Assembly (NCBI GenBank): GCA_018970045.1
Contig: JAGWXC010000004.1
Coordinates: 1 to 35,994 of the forward strand
Source: Planctomycetota bacterium
GTDB taxonomy: Bacteria; Planctomycetota; Phycisphaerae; Phycisphaerales; SM1A02
Direction of reading: 5' to 3'
DNA length: 35,994 nucleotides
Part shown: positions 26,029 through 35,313 of the stretch, in pieces
Position numbering within the stretch: position 1 is the first letter of the stretch
How the letters are laid out: the number at the start of each line of letters is the position of its first letter
The notes under the pieces: model-generated
The model's input: only the letters and a program-made list of their open reading frames with translations
Told to the model about the DNA's origin: nothing
The model's database searches: none
Made by a program: the position numbers and the translations under genes

Positions 26029-28151
26029 CAGGAACCCGCAACGCGGCGCTGCGCGGTACGCGTGATCCACCAGCAGCCGAGCGCGACGACGGAAAGGCCC
26101 GGCGCACCGAGCACGCTGAGCGTGCTCGCATCGAGCAGGCAGAACGCGGCGATCCATGCGGCCACGCCGCCGGCGATGCGCGTGGGGTGACTTCGCATGG
26201 CGCGCTCGGCATGCAGGCTCTTGACGAGGAAGATCCCGCCGCAGAAGAGGGCCATCGGCAGAGCGACGATCGTCATGACCTGCAGCATCCCGCGTGCGCC
26301 ACCCGCCACGACAGGGCTGAACGCCCACGGCACGAGCACGGCAATCACGAGCAGCACGCGCACCCACACTCGCGGGGGTTGTGGTGCGGCCATGGCTGCA
26401 TCGTCGGTCGACACTGCTTCATCACGCGCCAGGAGCGACACGGCGACCGTCGACGCGAAGGCCATGAGCCCGGGGAAGAGCACGAGCCCCCAGGCGCTGA
26501 CCGACGAACCGTTGTACTGCATGCCCGACACGCTCATGACCGACAGCGTGGCGCACCAATAGGCCAGGGCACGGCAGAGACCCATCAGCACCACGCTGCC
26601 GCGCCACGACCGATGCGTGAGCGAGTACGCCACGATGGCGGCCACGAGCAGCAGGACGGCCTCGAAGCCCCAGGGCGTGCGCAGGTCCGCATGACGCCAG
26701 TGATCCAGCCAGTTCCAGAGGATCGCTCCCACGCCGACCACCGCCCAGGCTTCACCCAGCCACTGGATCGCATTGCGCTGGCCCTTCGAGAAGCTGCCGA
26801 AGGCAAGACCGACGGCAATCGCCGCAAGCCCCGGGATCGGGAACGATCCGCCACCGACGAGCCAGACGCCGGTCGAAACCAGCGTGGCGGCCAGCAGGAT
26901 CGCCGGGCGCAGGCCGACGCGACCGCTGGGAAGCGGGCGGGCCGGTCGCTCGTGCGCATCGACGTCACGATCGAGGAGATCGTTGAGCACCATGCCGAAG
27001 AGGTAGAGCAAGCAGATGCCTGCGATGACACCCACATGTCGCGGCATCCAATCGACGAAACGCTCGATGGTCGCCTGTCCGGCGAGCAGGTGTGCAACCC
27101 AGAGCCCGACCAACGCGTTGGTCGCCACGGTCAGCACGTTGGAGATGCGCGTGAGCTCGAGCCATGCCCAGATGCCATGGCGTGGCAGCGGCGTGGCATG
27201 CGGTGCGGGTTCCGTAGCGATGGTGCGCGCGGGTTGCTCCTGCACGACCGTCTGATCGGCTCCGGTCTCGAGGCGACGGCTTGGCATGCCATGCAGGGCG
27301 ATGACCGGCGCGCGGCCACTCGTATCACTGGGTTCGACGCGGCGGAAGGTCGGAGCTTCGGGGATCGAGGCGGGCTCAGGGACGACCGTGGATCCAGCAG
27401 CGTCCATGACCTCAACAAGGTCCGCATCTGGCGTCGACTCGGGGGTCGCCATCGGTTCCGCGGCCTTGATGGCATCGGCATGATCATCCTGCTCGCCAGG
27501 CTGCACCGATTCGGCGTCGACCTCGGTCACGGCATCCAGCGAGGCATCCACCACGGGCTCGATGGCAGATTCGTCGCCAAGGCCGGCGATGGGGGCCTCC
27601 ACGATGTCGGCTGCGCTGCTCGCTGGTGTCTCGATTCCATCGTCACGATCAGCACGCGCAGCCGCAGCCGGTGCTGCGACCTCGATCAGAGTTTCGCTTG
27701 CGTCGAGCAACGACGTACGGTCGTCGTGGCTCGCTGTGGGTTCGAGCCCCAAAAGAGCTGGCCCAGCGTCTTCGGCTGACCCGGCGTCTTCGGTTGGCCC
27801 GGCGTCTTCGGTTGGCCCAGCGTCTTCGGTTGGAGCAGCGTCTTCACCTGGCGCAGCATCTTCCGTCGTTGGCGTGACGTCGATCTGGCTGATCGCCTCC
27901 GGCTTGGGCTCGACTGACTCCCAGGCATCGATGGTCTCGACCGCGCGTGGCGCCGTCAGCGATGGATCCTCATCGCCCCATGCCGCGAGCGTGTGGCCGG
28001 GCTGCGGAGCTGCAGGTTCGTGCATCTGCACTTCGGGCACGCTGTCCATCGAGGGTGGATCGATGCCTTCGAGGTCGGCCGCCACGATGTGGTCGAAGAG
28101 GCCGGGCTGCTCATCATCCTGCTTGCGTCGAGTGCGATCTCCGTTCGCCAT
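26028..28151 (-). CDS. eboC: EboC-like UbiA-family prenyltransferase with long acidic N-terminal extension
   Basis: C-terminal ~380 aa: WLELTRISNVLTVATNALVGLW...LYLFGMVLNDLLDRDVDAHERPARPLPSGRVGLRPAILL (NDxxDxxxD) plus multiple TMs; N-terminal ~320 aa is low-complexity and Glu/Asp/Ala-rich. Confidence 0.75.
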   Translation of the reverse strand: MANGDRTRRKQDDEQPGLFDHIVAADLEGIDPPSMDSVPEVQMHEPAAPQPGHTLAAWGDEDPSLTAPRAVETIDAWESVEPKPEAISQIDVTPTTEDAAPGEDAAPTEDAGPTEDAGPTEDAGSAEDAGPALLGLEPTASHDDRTSLLDASETLIEVAAPAAAARADRDDGIETPASSAADIVEAPIAGLGDESAIEPVVDASLDAVTEVDAESVQPGEQDDHADAIKAAEPMATPESTPDADLVEVMDAAGSTVVPEPASIPEAPTFRRVEPSDTSGRAPVIALHGMPSRRLETGADQTVVQEQPARTIATEPAPHATPLPRHGIWAWLELTRISNVLTVATNALVGLWVAHLLAGQATIERFVDWMPRHVGVIAGICLLYLFGMVLNDLLDRDVDAHERPARPLPSGRVGLRPAILLAATLVSTGVWLVGGGSFPIPGLAAIAVGLAFGSFSKGQRNAIQWLGEAWAVVGVGAILWNWLDHWRHADLRTPWGFEAVLLLVAAIVAYSLTHRSWRGSVVLMGLCRALAYWCATLSVMSVSGMQYNGSSVSAWGLVLFPGLMAFASTVAVSLLARDEAVSTDDAAMAAPQPPRVWVRVLLVIAVLVPWAFSPVVAGGARGMLQVMTIVALPMALFCGGIFLVKSLHAERAMRSHPTRIAGGVAAWIAAFCLLDASTLSVLGAPGLSVVALGCWWITRTAQRRVAGS
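27766..27873. repeat. In-frame 18-bp tandem repeat (about 6 units, last units degenerate)
   Basis: GCGTCTTCGGCTGACCCG / GCGTCTTCGGTTGGCCCG / GCGTCTTCGGTTGGCCCA / GCGTCTTCGGTTGGAGCA / GCGTCTTCACCTGGCGCA / GCATCTTCCGTCGTTGGC; encodes (T/A/G)EDA(G/A)(P/S) hexapeptides. Confidence 0.9.
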
Positions 28152-28217
28152 GCCGGGAGCCTACCGCGCACGCAAGGCATCCCCGTGGTTCGTCCGGCAT
28201 GCAGGGCGAGCGGCACG

Positions 28218-29378
28218 TCAGGTCACGAGCCCGCATTCTGCCATGCGGCTGCGTGCCCAGCGGAGTTCCTGCGCGATCCCATCGGCCAGCGAGGCCATGC
28301 GGTGGTCCATCGGCAAGGCTCCCCAGGCGTAGGTCTCGGCCTCGAAGTCGGTGATGCCGTCTTCGGGGCGGATGGCGGCAAGGCACGAGATGACATCGGC
28401 CTGCGTCGTCCCAAGCACGCCACCCTGGCCGAGCCGATCGGCGAAGAGCGGCACATGGAAGTGCGTCCGCCACAGCCCGTCAGGAGCATGATCAAAGGCA
28501 CGATCGAGGTCGGTGAAGAGATGGCGCTCGCCGGTGCCATCCAGCACGCACGTCTGGTGCAGGTAGACCGGCTCGTCGAAGTGCCGAAGGGCGCGGAACG
28601 CCCGATCGCTGGAGGGACACTCGATCGCGCTCGAGAGCTGCACCTTGCCCACGCGGATGCCTGCATCCCGGTACGCCTGCAGCACGCTCGCCTGGTCCTC
28701 GAACATGACGGCGGCGTGGCAGGTGTCGTGGCAGACGCGGATGTAGCGGCGCAGGTCCGGCTCGCCGGCCCGCTGGCGCAGGACCTGGTCGAAGAAGCCC
28801 GTCACGTCGCGCGAGGTGTCGAGCATGCAGCCCGGCTCGGGCTCAAGATCGAGATGGATGCACCGCCCCGTGCGTTCCTCAAGCCGCGCTGCGTGGCGCG
28901 CGAACTGCTCGAGCTGGGCGCTCGCCAGGCCGACGCTGCTGCCGCAGCCCTCCAGCGAGAAGGAGAGTCGCCAGCCCAGCGGCAGCGTGCTGATGCCCGC
29001 TTCCCGGCGGTCATCGTGGAGGAGGTCCACCAGGAGATCCGCAAGATCGATCGAGAAGAGCAGCCGGCGCGCGTTGGCCCAGTTGGGTTCGTAGACCGAT
29101 TGCTTCACGCGCTTGGCGTGGAAGTCCCCGTAGGGAAAGCCGTTGATCGTGAAGACTCGCAGGCCACGCTCGTCCAGCCACGCACGAAGCCGTGCGGCTC
29201 CGTCATCCTGCTCCTTGAGTTCGAAGACCGCACGCGCGCTCAGCCAGAGCCCGATGTCGAGCCACGCGACGTCGAGCTCGCGCCGCACCGCCGTGGCGTG
29301 CCGATCGAGCTGCTCCTTGGCCTCGGTCAGCGTGGCTCCGGCGTGCACGTTCGTGCAGTAGCCCAGCGTGGCCTTCAT
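28218..29378 (-). CDS. eboE: Metabolite traffic protein EboE-like (xylose isomerase-like TIM barrel)
   Basis: MKATLGYCTNVHAGATLTEAKEQL...IGLWLSARAVFEL...RAWLDERGLRVFTINGFPYGDFHAKRVKQSVYEPNWANARRLLFSIDLADLLVDLL...ISTLPLGWR; recognisable EboE signature. Confidence 0.85.
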   Translation of the reverse strand: MKATLGYCTNVHAGATLTEAKEQLDRHATAVRRELDVAWLDIGLWLSARAVFELKEQDDGAARLRAWLDERGLRVFTINGFPYGDFHAKRVKQSVYEPNWANARRLLFSIDLADLLVDLLHDDRREAGISTLPLGWRLSFSLEGCGSSVGLASAQLEQFARHAARLEERTGRCIHLDLEPEPGCMLDTSRDVTGFFDQVLRQRAGEPDLRRYIRVCHDTCHAAVMFEDQASVLQAYRDAGIRVGKVQLSSAIECPSSDRAFRALRHFDEPVYLHQTCVLDGTGERHLFTDLDRAFDHAPDGLWRTHFHVPLFADRLGQGGVLGTTQADVISCLAAIRPEDGITDFEAETYAWGALPMDHRMASLADGIAQELRWARSRMAECGLVT

Positions 29379-30025
29379 CGGCTCGCCTCGACGAGCCGTT
29401 GCACGATGCCATCGCCCATCAGCCGATCCGGCGTGCGCTCGGGATGCCACTGCACGCCGATGGCGAAGGCCCGGCTCGGATCGCGGATCGCCTCGATCAC
29501 GCCATCGTCGCTTCGACCGATGAGTTCATACGGACCCGCATCACCAAGGGCCTGGTGATGCCAACTCGCGACCGGCCCGTTGCCGAGCTCGCTGGTGACC
29601 TCATGGATGCGGTCATGGCGGTGGCGCTCACCGTCGGCGATCTCGTCGTGCAGGTGCTGGATCAGGCGGCATCCACGATGCACGCCCATGAGTTGCATGC
29701 CCAGGCAGATGCCCAGGACCGGCACGTCGGGGTGCTCGTCGAGCCAGCGAAGCGTGGCGAATTCAGCCTCCTGGCGCTCAGGGAGCATGCACTCCGCCTT
29801 CGCGTGCAGGGGAATGCCCAGCGGCCGGGTGTCGATGTCGTCGCCACCGGTCATCATCACGCCATCGACGGCAGCGAGCATGCGCGCCCGTTCGCCAGCG
29901 ATGCAGGGCAGGATGAGCGGAGTGCCACCGGCACGCAGCACGGCCTGCACGTACGTGTCGTTGAGGCGGTGGCGAAGCCGACCGCCATCGTCGACGAGAT
30001 CAGCAGTGATTCCGATGACGGGCAT
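29375..30025 (-). CDS. Class I glutamine amidotransferase, gamma-glutamyl-gamma-aminobutyrate hydrolase-like (PuuD family)
   Basis: MPVIGITADLVDDGGRLRHRLNDTYVQAVLRAGGTPLILPC; GVMMTGGDDIDTRPLG; VPVLGICLGMQLMGV (nucleophile Cys); GVQWHPER. ATGA overlap with eboE. Confidence 0.88.
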   Translation of the reverse strand: MPVIGITADLVDDGGRLRHRLNDTYVQAVLRAGGTPLILPCIAGERARMLAAVDGVMMTGGDDIDTRPLGIPLHAKAECMLPERQEAEFATLRWLDEHPDVPVLGICLGMQLMGVHRGCRLIQHLHDEIADGERHRHDRIHEVTSELGNGPVASWHHQALGDAGPYELIGRSDDGVIEAIRDPSRAFAIGVQWHPERTPDRLMGDGIVQRLVEASR

Positions 30026-30060
30026 GGACGGATGGTAGGGGCGCGCGGTATCACGCCACC

Positions 30061-31074
30061 ATGCGCATCGCCTTCGCCACGTCGATCCTGCTGGCTCTTG
30101 GGGCTGCACGCATGCTCGAGCCCACGCCCGCCGAACTCTTGGCCCAGGAGGCGAAGGCCTTCCTCGAGGCGCTCGATCCAGCACAGCGCGCTCAGGCCTG
30201 CGTGGCGATCGATGCCCCGGCCCGCACGGCGTGGTCGTTCGTGCCGGGGGACCGGCCCGGCATCAGGCTCGATGCGTTGCAGCCGCAGCAGCGTGAGCGG
30301 GCGCTGTCGATGGCTCGACGTGCGTTGAGTGACCACGGCTGGAAGGTGGTGCGTGGCGTCTTCGCGCTCGAGGGCATGCTCGCTGCCGGGCAGCCCGATC
30401 GCTACAACCCGCTCTGGTACGACGTGCTCGTCTTCGGCGATCCGATGGTGCCGCCATGGGGGATGCGTCTGGAGGGTCATCACCTCTCGCTACAGGTCAT
30501 GAGCGATGGTGCGCAGGTCACGGCGACGCCGATGTTCATCGGGGTCGCACCGTTCACCGTCAAGGGCGGCGAGCTCGATGGCTTCTCGCCCTTGGGTCGC
30601 GAGCGCGACCTTGCGTTCGTGCTCTGGGGCATGCTGTCACCCGAGCAACGCACGAAGGCGCGCCTGGGGACCGAGGCCCCGGCGGACGTTTTCGGCGTGC
30701 CCGGTGGCGAGGCGCGCCTGAAGGAGCGCGCGGGCCTTGAGGCCATGCACATGACCCGCGAGCAGCGCGATGTGCTCTGGTCGCTCGTGCGTGCGTTCGC
30801 CGCCAGGCTCGCGACCCCGTTCGAGAAGGCCGAGGTCGCGCGGTGGCGCGCCGCAAGCGTCGATGCGATGGTGTTCGCGTGGATGGGCGGCGATGAGCCC
30901 GGTCAGCGGCATTACTTCAGGATCGTGGGCGACGGATTTGCGATCGAGGTCGACTGCACCAGCGGCGTGGACCATGTGCATGCGGTCTGGCATGATCTGG
31001 GTCGCAACTTCGGCGATCCATTCCTCAAGCATGCGAAAGAGCATGCAGCAGGAACGGCGCACACGCACCCGTGA
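30061..31074 (+). CDS. DUF3500-like protein
   Basis: N-terminal hydrophobic signal; WGMRLEGHHLSLQVMSDGAQVTATPMFIGVAP; RHYFRIVGDGFAIEVDCTSGVDHVHAVWHDLGRNFGDPFLKHAKEH. Confidence 0.78.
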   Translation: MRIAFATSILLALGAARMLEPTPAELLAQEAKAFLEALDPAQRAQACVAIDAPARTAWSFVPGDRPGIRLDALQPQQRERALSMARRALSDHGWKVVRGVFALEGMLAAGQPDRYNPLWYDVLVFGDPMVPPWGMRLEGHHLSLQVMSDGAQVTATPMFIGVAPFTVKGGELDGFSPLGRERDLAFVLWGMLSPEQRTKARLGTEAPADVFGVPGGEARLKERAGLEAMHMTREQRDVLWSLVRAFAARLATPFEKAEVARWRAASVDAMVFAWMGGDEPGQRHYFRIVGDGFAIEVDCTSGVDHVHAVWHDLGRNFGDPFLKHAKEHAAGTAHTHP

Positions 31075-31151
31075 TCACCTAGGTCGAGGCGGAGGTGTGC
31101 CGCAACGCTCGCGGTGGCGCGCTCGATCACGCCGCAGCCTCATCCGTGCGG

Positions 31152-31166
31152 GCGACGTCTCGTCGC
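31152..31166. terminator. Small hairpin between convergent genes
   Basis: GCGACG-TCT-CGTCGC between the stop at 31074 (+) and the stop at 31178 (-); no U-tract. Confidence 0.3.
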
Positions 31167-31177
31167 ACACGACGCGG

Positions 31178-33703
31178 TCACTGCCCCGGCTGTGCGCGCT
31201 GGCGGTTGGCCCATTCCGCACCGGCCTGTTCGACGTAGGCGATCAGGTCGATGATGTCATCCTTTGAGAAGGAATCGAGCAGATGCGCCGGCATCGGGCT
31301 GATGGCCGAAAGGGCCCGCGCACGGATCCGCGCCACCGGTACCTCCTGCCGCACCTTGCCGTAGGGGTCGACGGTCAGCGTGACGATGCCTTCACGCTCG
31401 CCGAGGATGCGCCCTGTGACGGTCGATCCATCATCGAGCGTGAGCGTGGTGAAGGCATACTGGTCGCTCACCACCTTGCTCGGCTCGAGGATCGCGGTGA
31501 TGAAGTCGGCGCGCGAGAAGCGGCTGCCGGCGGCCGTGATGTCTGGCCCGATCGACTCGCCCGAGTCGGCGAACCGATGGCACTGCAGGCACATGCCGGC
31601 TTCGAGCACCCGTCGCCCGTTGCCGAGGTTGCGAGGCGTGGTCGCTTCGGCCAAGTGCGCGTAGAGCGCCTCGAGCTTCCACTCGGTGAGCGGCTTGCCG
31701 CCGCCGGTGGCGGCCGGCGCGCGCTCCTCGCGCATCGCCGCCCGCATGCGCTCGTAGGCCTCGCGCTCGTCTGCTGGGGTTCGCTCGTTCACCTGGCGCT
31801 CGATCGCATCGACGAAGCCCTGCAGGCTGAAGCCACCACGGAAGGCTCGTGCATCCTCGATCCAGAGGATGAGCGACCGGCGCTGGTCAGGCGTGAGGTC
31901 GCTGCGCAGGCGCAGCGGCATCGCGAAGGCCATGGCATCGGTGCCCTCGGTCGACTCCAGGAGTTCCACCGTCGTGGCGATGGCCTCGGGCGAGCCAAGG
32001 CCCACGAGCAGTTCGGCAAGCGACCGGTCGAGCGCCACATCGCCGGAGGAATAGAGCTTGCCCAGGGCCGTGATGACCGAGTCTGCCGCATTGGGTGCAG
32101 GCTGTACGGTCGACCACTCGCTCGCGTGCTCGCTGCACCATGACGTCCCGCCCAGCCGCGCGGTCGCGATCGTCGCCATGCGCGCCAAGCCTTGCCGGCA
32201 TTCGACTTGGTTGCACAGTGGGAAGTCCGCCATGATCGCTGGCAGCATCGTCAGCAGGTGGCAGCGATCTTCGTTCGACCCCACGCGGGCGAGGGCGACC
32301 ATGAGCTCCAGGCGCGCACGGAAGGTGATCGTGGCATCGCTCACGCGCGCACGCCAAGCATCGACCGGCAGGGCTTCGATCGCCAAGCGCGTCGTGAAGC
32401 GCGTGAAGCGGTCAGGCGAGCCGAGCAGCGGCAGCAGCGTGACCAGTCGTTCGTTGGTGGCCGTTGCATCGGGTGCGGGCCCCGAGAGCATGGGCTTGAG
32501 CGCGAGTCGCTCGGTGACGTGCGGCGGCGTCGGCGCCAGTTCCTCTTGGCCTTGCCACGGATCCTTCGCGGCAATCCGGTAGAGGCCGCTCTGGGTCCCA
32601 CGGCCACCGGTTGCCACGTACATCGCGCCACCGGGACCGAACTCGATGTCGGTCACCGGCATCGGTCGACCCGTGGCAAAGGGCTCCCACCGTCCGCGCC
32701 AGGTCGTGCCATCACGAACCAGTTCGACGGCGAGGATGCGCCCGTAGGACCAGTCCGCGATGAAGAGCCGATCGCGCCAGGGCGCCGGGAACGAACTGTT
32801 GCGTGCAAAGGTCACGCCGACGGGGCTCGCAGGATCCGTGTCGACGACGGCAGGGAGCGTGTCGATCGCGGTCGGGTGCAGCTTGGCGCTGCCGGATCGC
32901 CAGCCGAAGTCGCCGCCCTCGACCAGGTGCAGCACGCGCGGGGCGCGGTACCACGGTGCACCGATGTCCCACTCCATGTCGCTGTCGTAGGTCATGGCCT
33001 CGCCATCGACGGTGAAGTCGATGTCGCAGGCGTTGCGCATGCCGCAGGCCACGATCTCGCAGCGCGAGCCATCGGTGGCGCATCGCACCAGCATGCCGCC
33101 GGGCGCCATGATGCCGTGCGCGTGGCCGCGAGGATCCCACTCGCGCTCCATGACGAGGTCCTCCGCCCAGTGGCGCACGGGCGAGTCCTTCGCCGCGCAC
33201 TCCGGCACCGGCACATGGTTGCCCAGGATCGCCCAGATGCGGCCATCGGGTCCCTTGCGGATGCCGTGCACGCCGTGCTCGCCACCGCCACCCCAGGCGT
33301 AGAGCCGCTCATGCCGGTCATAGGTGCCGTCGCCGTCGGTGTCGGTCAGCTTCCACAATCCGCCGCCATCCTTGGGTTCGCGCGTGCTGTTGGCCCAGAG
33401 CACATTTGCATCAACGCAGAGTCCGTGCACATCACGCACCGGGACATCCAGCGGCGTGATCGTGGGCGGCGTGATGGACAGGTCGATGCGGTGCAGGCCT
33501 TCGTACTGCGAGCCGACGATCGCGCGCCCCTGCTCGTCGAAGCACATGGAGATCCATGATCCATGCCCCTCACCTGCGCTGGCGAGCAGCTCGATCGTGA
33601 ACCCCTCGGGCACCGTGATCATGTCGGCCGGCGGAGCCTGGCCGCCACCGGCGATGGCAGGAGCGACCAGGAAGAGCGACGCCGTCAGGCCAATGGTGCG
33701 CAT
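31178..33703 (-). CDS. PVC-type heme-binding CxxCH protein (membrane-bound dehydrogenase-like beta-propeller, HEAT-like region, c-type cytochrome domain)
   Basis: Signal peptide; VPEGFTIELLASAGEGHGSWISMCFDEQGRAIVGSQYEGLHRI; LFIADWSYGRILAVEL; C-terminal MCLQCHRFADSGESIGPDITAAGSRFSRADFITAILEPSKVVSDQYAFTTLTLDDGSTVTGRIL. Confidence 0.9.
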   Translation of the reverse strand: MRTIGLTASLFLVAPAIAGGGQAPPADMITVPEGFTIELLASAGEGHGSWISMCFDEQGRAIVGSQYEGLHRIDLSITPPTITPLDVPVRDVHGLCVDANVLWANSTREPKDGGGLWKLTDTDGDGTYDRHERLYAWGGGGEHGVHGIRKGPDGRIWAILGNHVPVPECAAKDSPVRHWAEDLVMEREWDPRGHAHGIMAPGGMLVRCATDGSRCEIVACGMRNACDIDFTVDGEAMTYDSDMEWDIGAPWYRAPRVLHLVEGGDFGWRSGSAKLHPTAIDTLPAVVDTDPASPVGVTFARNSSFPAPWRDRLFIADWSYGRILAVELVRDGTTWRGRWEPFATGRPMPVTDIEFGPGGAMYVATGGRGTQSGLYRIAAKDPWQGQEELAPTPPHVTERLALKPMLSGPAPDATATNERLVTLLPLLGSPDRFTRFTTRLAIEALPVDAWRARVSDATITFRARLELMVALARVGSNEDRCHLLTMLPAIMADFPLCNQVECRQGLARMATIATARLGGTSWCSEHASEWSTVQPAPNAADSVITALGKLYSSGDVALDRSLAELLVGLGSPEAIATTVELLESTEGTDAMAFAMPLRLRSDLTPDQRRSLILWIEDARAFRGGFSLQGFVDAIERQVNERTPADEREAYERMRAAMREERAPAATGGGKPLTEWKLEALYAHLAEATTPRNLGNGRRVLEAGMCLQCHRFADSGESIGPDITAAGSRFSRADFITAILEPSKVVSDQYAFTTLTLDDGSTVTGRILGEREGIVTLTVDPYGKVRQEVPVARIRARALSAISPMPAHLLDSFSKDDIIDLIAYVEQAGAEWANRQRAQPGQ

Positions 33704-33765
33704 GCGGCCATGCTAGGCCGGAGGACGTCGTTCACGATGGGCGCGACCGTGACCAGCCGCCATCG

Positions 33766-35313
33766 TCAGGGCTTCGGGATCCTGTTCAGCGTGTACATCG
33801 TCAGGTCGTGCAGCAGTCGCTCGCCGTCGGCCGCACGCTTGAGGCCCGCAGCACGCAACTCATGCACGAAGGTGGGTCGCAGGCCCTCGATCGAGAGTTC
33901 GATCACGAGCCCGTCCTCACTCACGGCCTTCGGCGTGACGACCAGTTGCTTCGTCTCGATCTCGGGGCTGCCGTAGGGCTCGAAGTACCAGTAGGTGTAG
34001 CTCGACATCGACCAGGTCGTCGGGTCGAGCGCGCTCGCACGATCGACCGGCTGCGTGGTCGTGATGCGGAATCCTGATGGGGTCGCGCGCATCGACAGGA
34101 TCTCGAAGGGAACCTCGCCCTTCCACGAGAGTCGCTGCAGGCCTTCGCTGCGCGAGCCCGCACTGGCCCAGCCACGGTTCGTCTCGCCGCAGAGGATCGT
34201 GCCGGGCGACTCAAGCGCGATGCGGATGATGCCGCAGTCGAATCCGTGGCGGAACGGGAAGACCGCCCCCTGCCACTGGCCGTCGACCTTCTCGAGGTCG
34301 ATGCGGTTGATCGTGGCGGCGTACTGGTCGGGCACGAGGCACTGGCCTGCAAAGGGTCCGAACGAACCCTCGGGCAGCCACAGCGGATTGCCCGGGCTGC
34401 GACCGGCCTTGTCGAAGGGGAGCCAGACCGCGGGCAGTCGGTAGTTCGGCATGCGCTCTGCCGCCTGGCCCTGCGTGATGCGGTTGGGATGTTCGCCCTT
34501 GCTGCCGTCGGCGTTGGGAGCGGGCCACGTGACCAGAGACTCAGGCCGCGCGGTGTCATCGACGCCGAAGGGATGGCCGTGGTAGTCACCGCGCACGAGC
34601 TGGCTGAGCTTGCTCGTGGCGCACCACTCGCCCTGGTTGTCGGTGTAGAAGACATCGCCCCACGGCGCGACGCCGACGCCGCACGGGCTGCGCAGCCCGG
34701 CGCACTCGTAGCTGATCGATCCATCGGGCGCCACGCGCACGGCCCAGCCGCGCCAGCGCGGTCGGCCGAAGGGTTCCTCGCCGAAGCCGCGGTTCAGCGT
34801 GATCCACGCCGATCCATCGGGCGTGAAGGCAGGACCGAAGGCGTACTCGTGGTAGTTGCCGCTGATGTCCCAGCCATCCTGCACGGTCTCGAAGACATCG
34901 CCTCGACCATCGCCATCGGCGTCACGGAACCGCGTGAGCTCGCCGCGCTGCGTCATGTAGATCCACTGGTCATCGCCGGGCTTGCGGGCCAAACCCATCG
35001 GCTCAAGCAGGCCATCGGCGTAGAGCGTCCAGGCAGGCTTCGCGCCGGGCTGTTCGGTGACCAACCACAGTTCACCGCGACGCGTGCAGACGAGCGTTCG
35101 TCCGCCACCCATGGGCAGGATGCCGCTGACCTCGGGCACCACGGCTTGGGGCCACTCGATCGTGGAGATGGCGCTGTAGACCGCCTCGCGCTCGGCCTGC
35201 GAACGATTGATCGAGGTCTGGGTGGCGCGCGAGGCGTCGTCGCCCTGGGCATGCCCGGGCGCTGCAGCGACGAAGGCCATGGCCACGATCGCGAGTCGAG
35301 AGATCATCACCAT
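33766..35313 (-). CDS. Secreted glucose/sorbosone-dehydrogenase-like beta-propeller protein
   Basis: N-terminal signal; TLYADGLLEPMGLARKPGDDQWIYMTQRGELTRFRDADGDGRGDVFETVQDGWDISGNYHEYAFGPAFTPDGSAWITLNRGF; CGVGVAPWGDVFYTDNQGEW. Confidence 0.8.
   Translation of the reverse strand: MVMISRLAIVAMAFVAAAPGHAQGDDASRATQTSINRSQAEREAVYSAISTIEWPQAVVPEVSGILPMGGGRTLVCTRRGELWLVTEQPGAKPAWTLYADGLLEPMGLARKPGDDQWIYMTQRGELTRFRDADGDGRGDVFETVQDGWDISGNYHEYAFGPAFTPDGSAWITLNRGFGEEPFGRPRWRGWAVRVAPDGSISYECAGLRSPCGVGVAPWGDVFYTDNQGEWCATSKLSQLVRGDYHGHPFGVDDTARPESLVTWPAPNADGSKGEHPNRITQGQAAERMPNYRLPAVWLPFDKAGRSPGNPLWLPEGSFGPFAGQCLVPDQYAATINRIDLEKVDGQWQGAVFPFRHGFDCGIIRIALESPGTILCGETNRGWASAGSRSEGLQRLSWKGEVPFEILSMRATPSGFRITTTQPVDRASALDPTTWSMSSYTYWYFEPYGSPEIETKQLVVTPKAVSEDGLVIELSIEGLRPTFVHELRAAGLKRAADGERLLHDLTMYTLNRIPKP

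Noticed and set aside
26187-27779. 530-aa plus-strand ORF opposite eboC
   Set aside because: Shadow ORF rich in His/Arg/Asp; the opposite strand encodes the UbiA-family protein.
28095-28115. QPGLF near the N-terminus of the EboC-like protein resembling a beta-clamp binding motif (QxxLF)
   Set aside because: Five-residue match in a disordered region of a membrane protein; expected by chance and biologically unlikely without further evidence.
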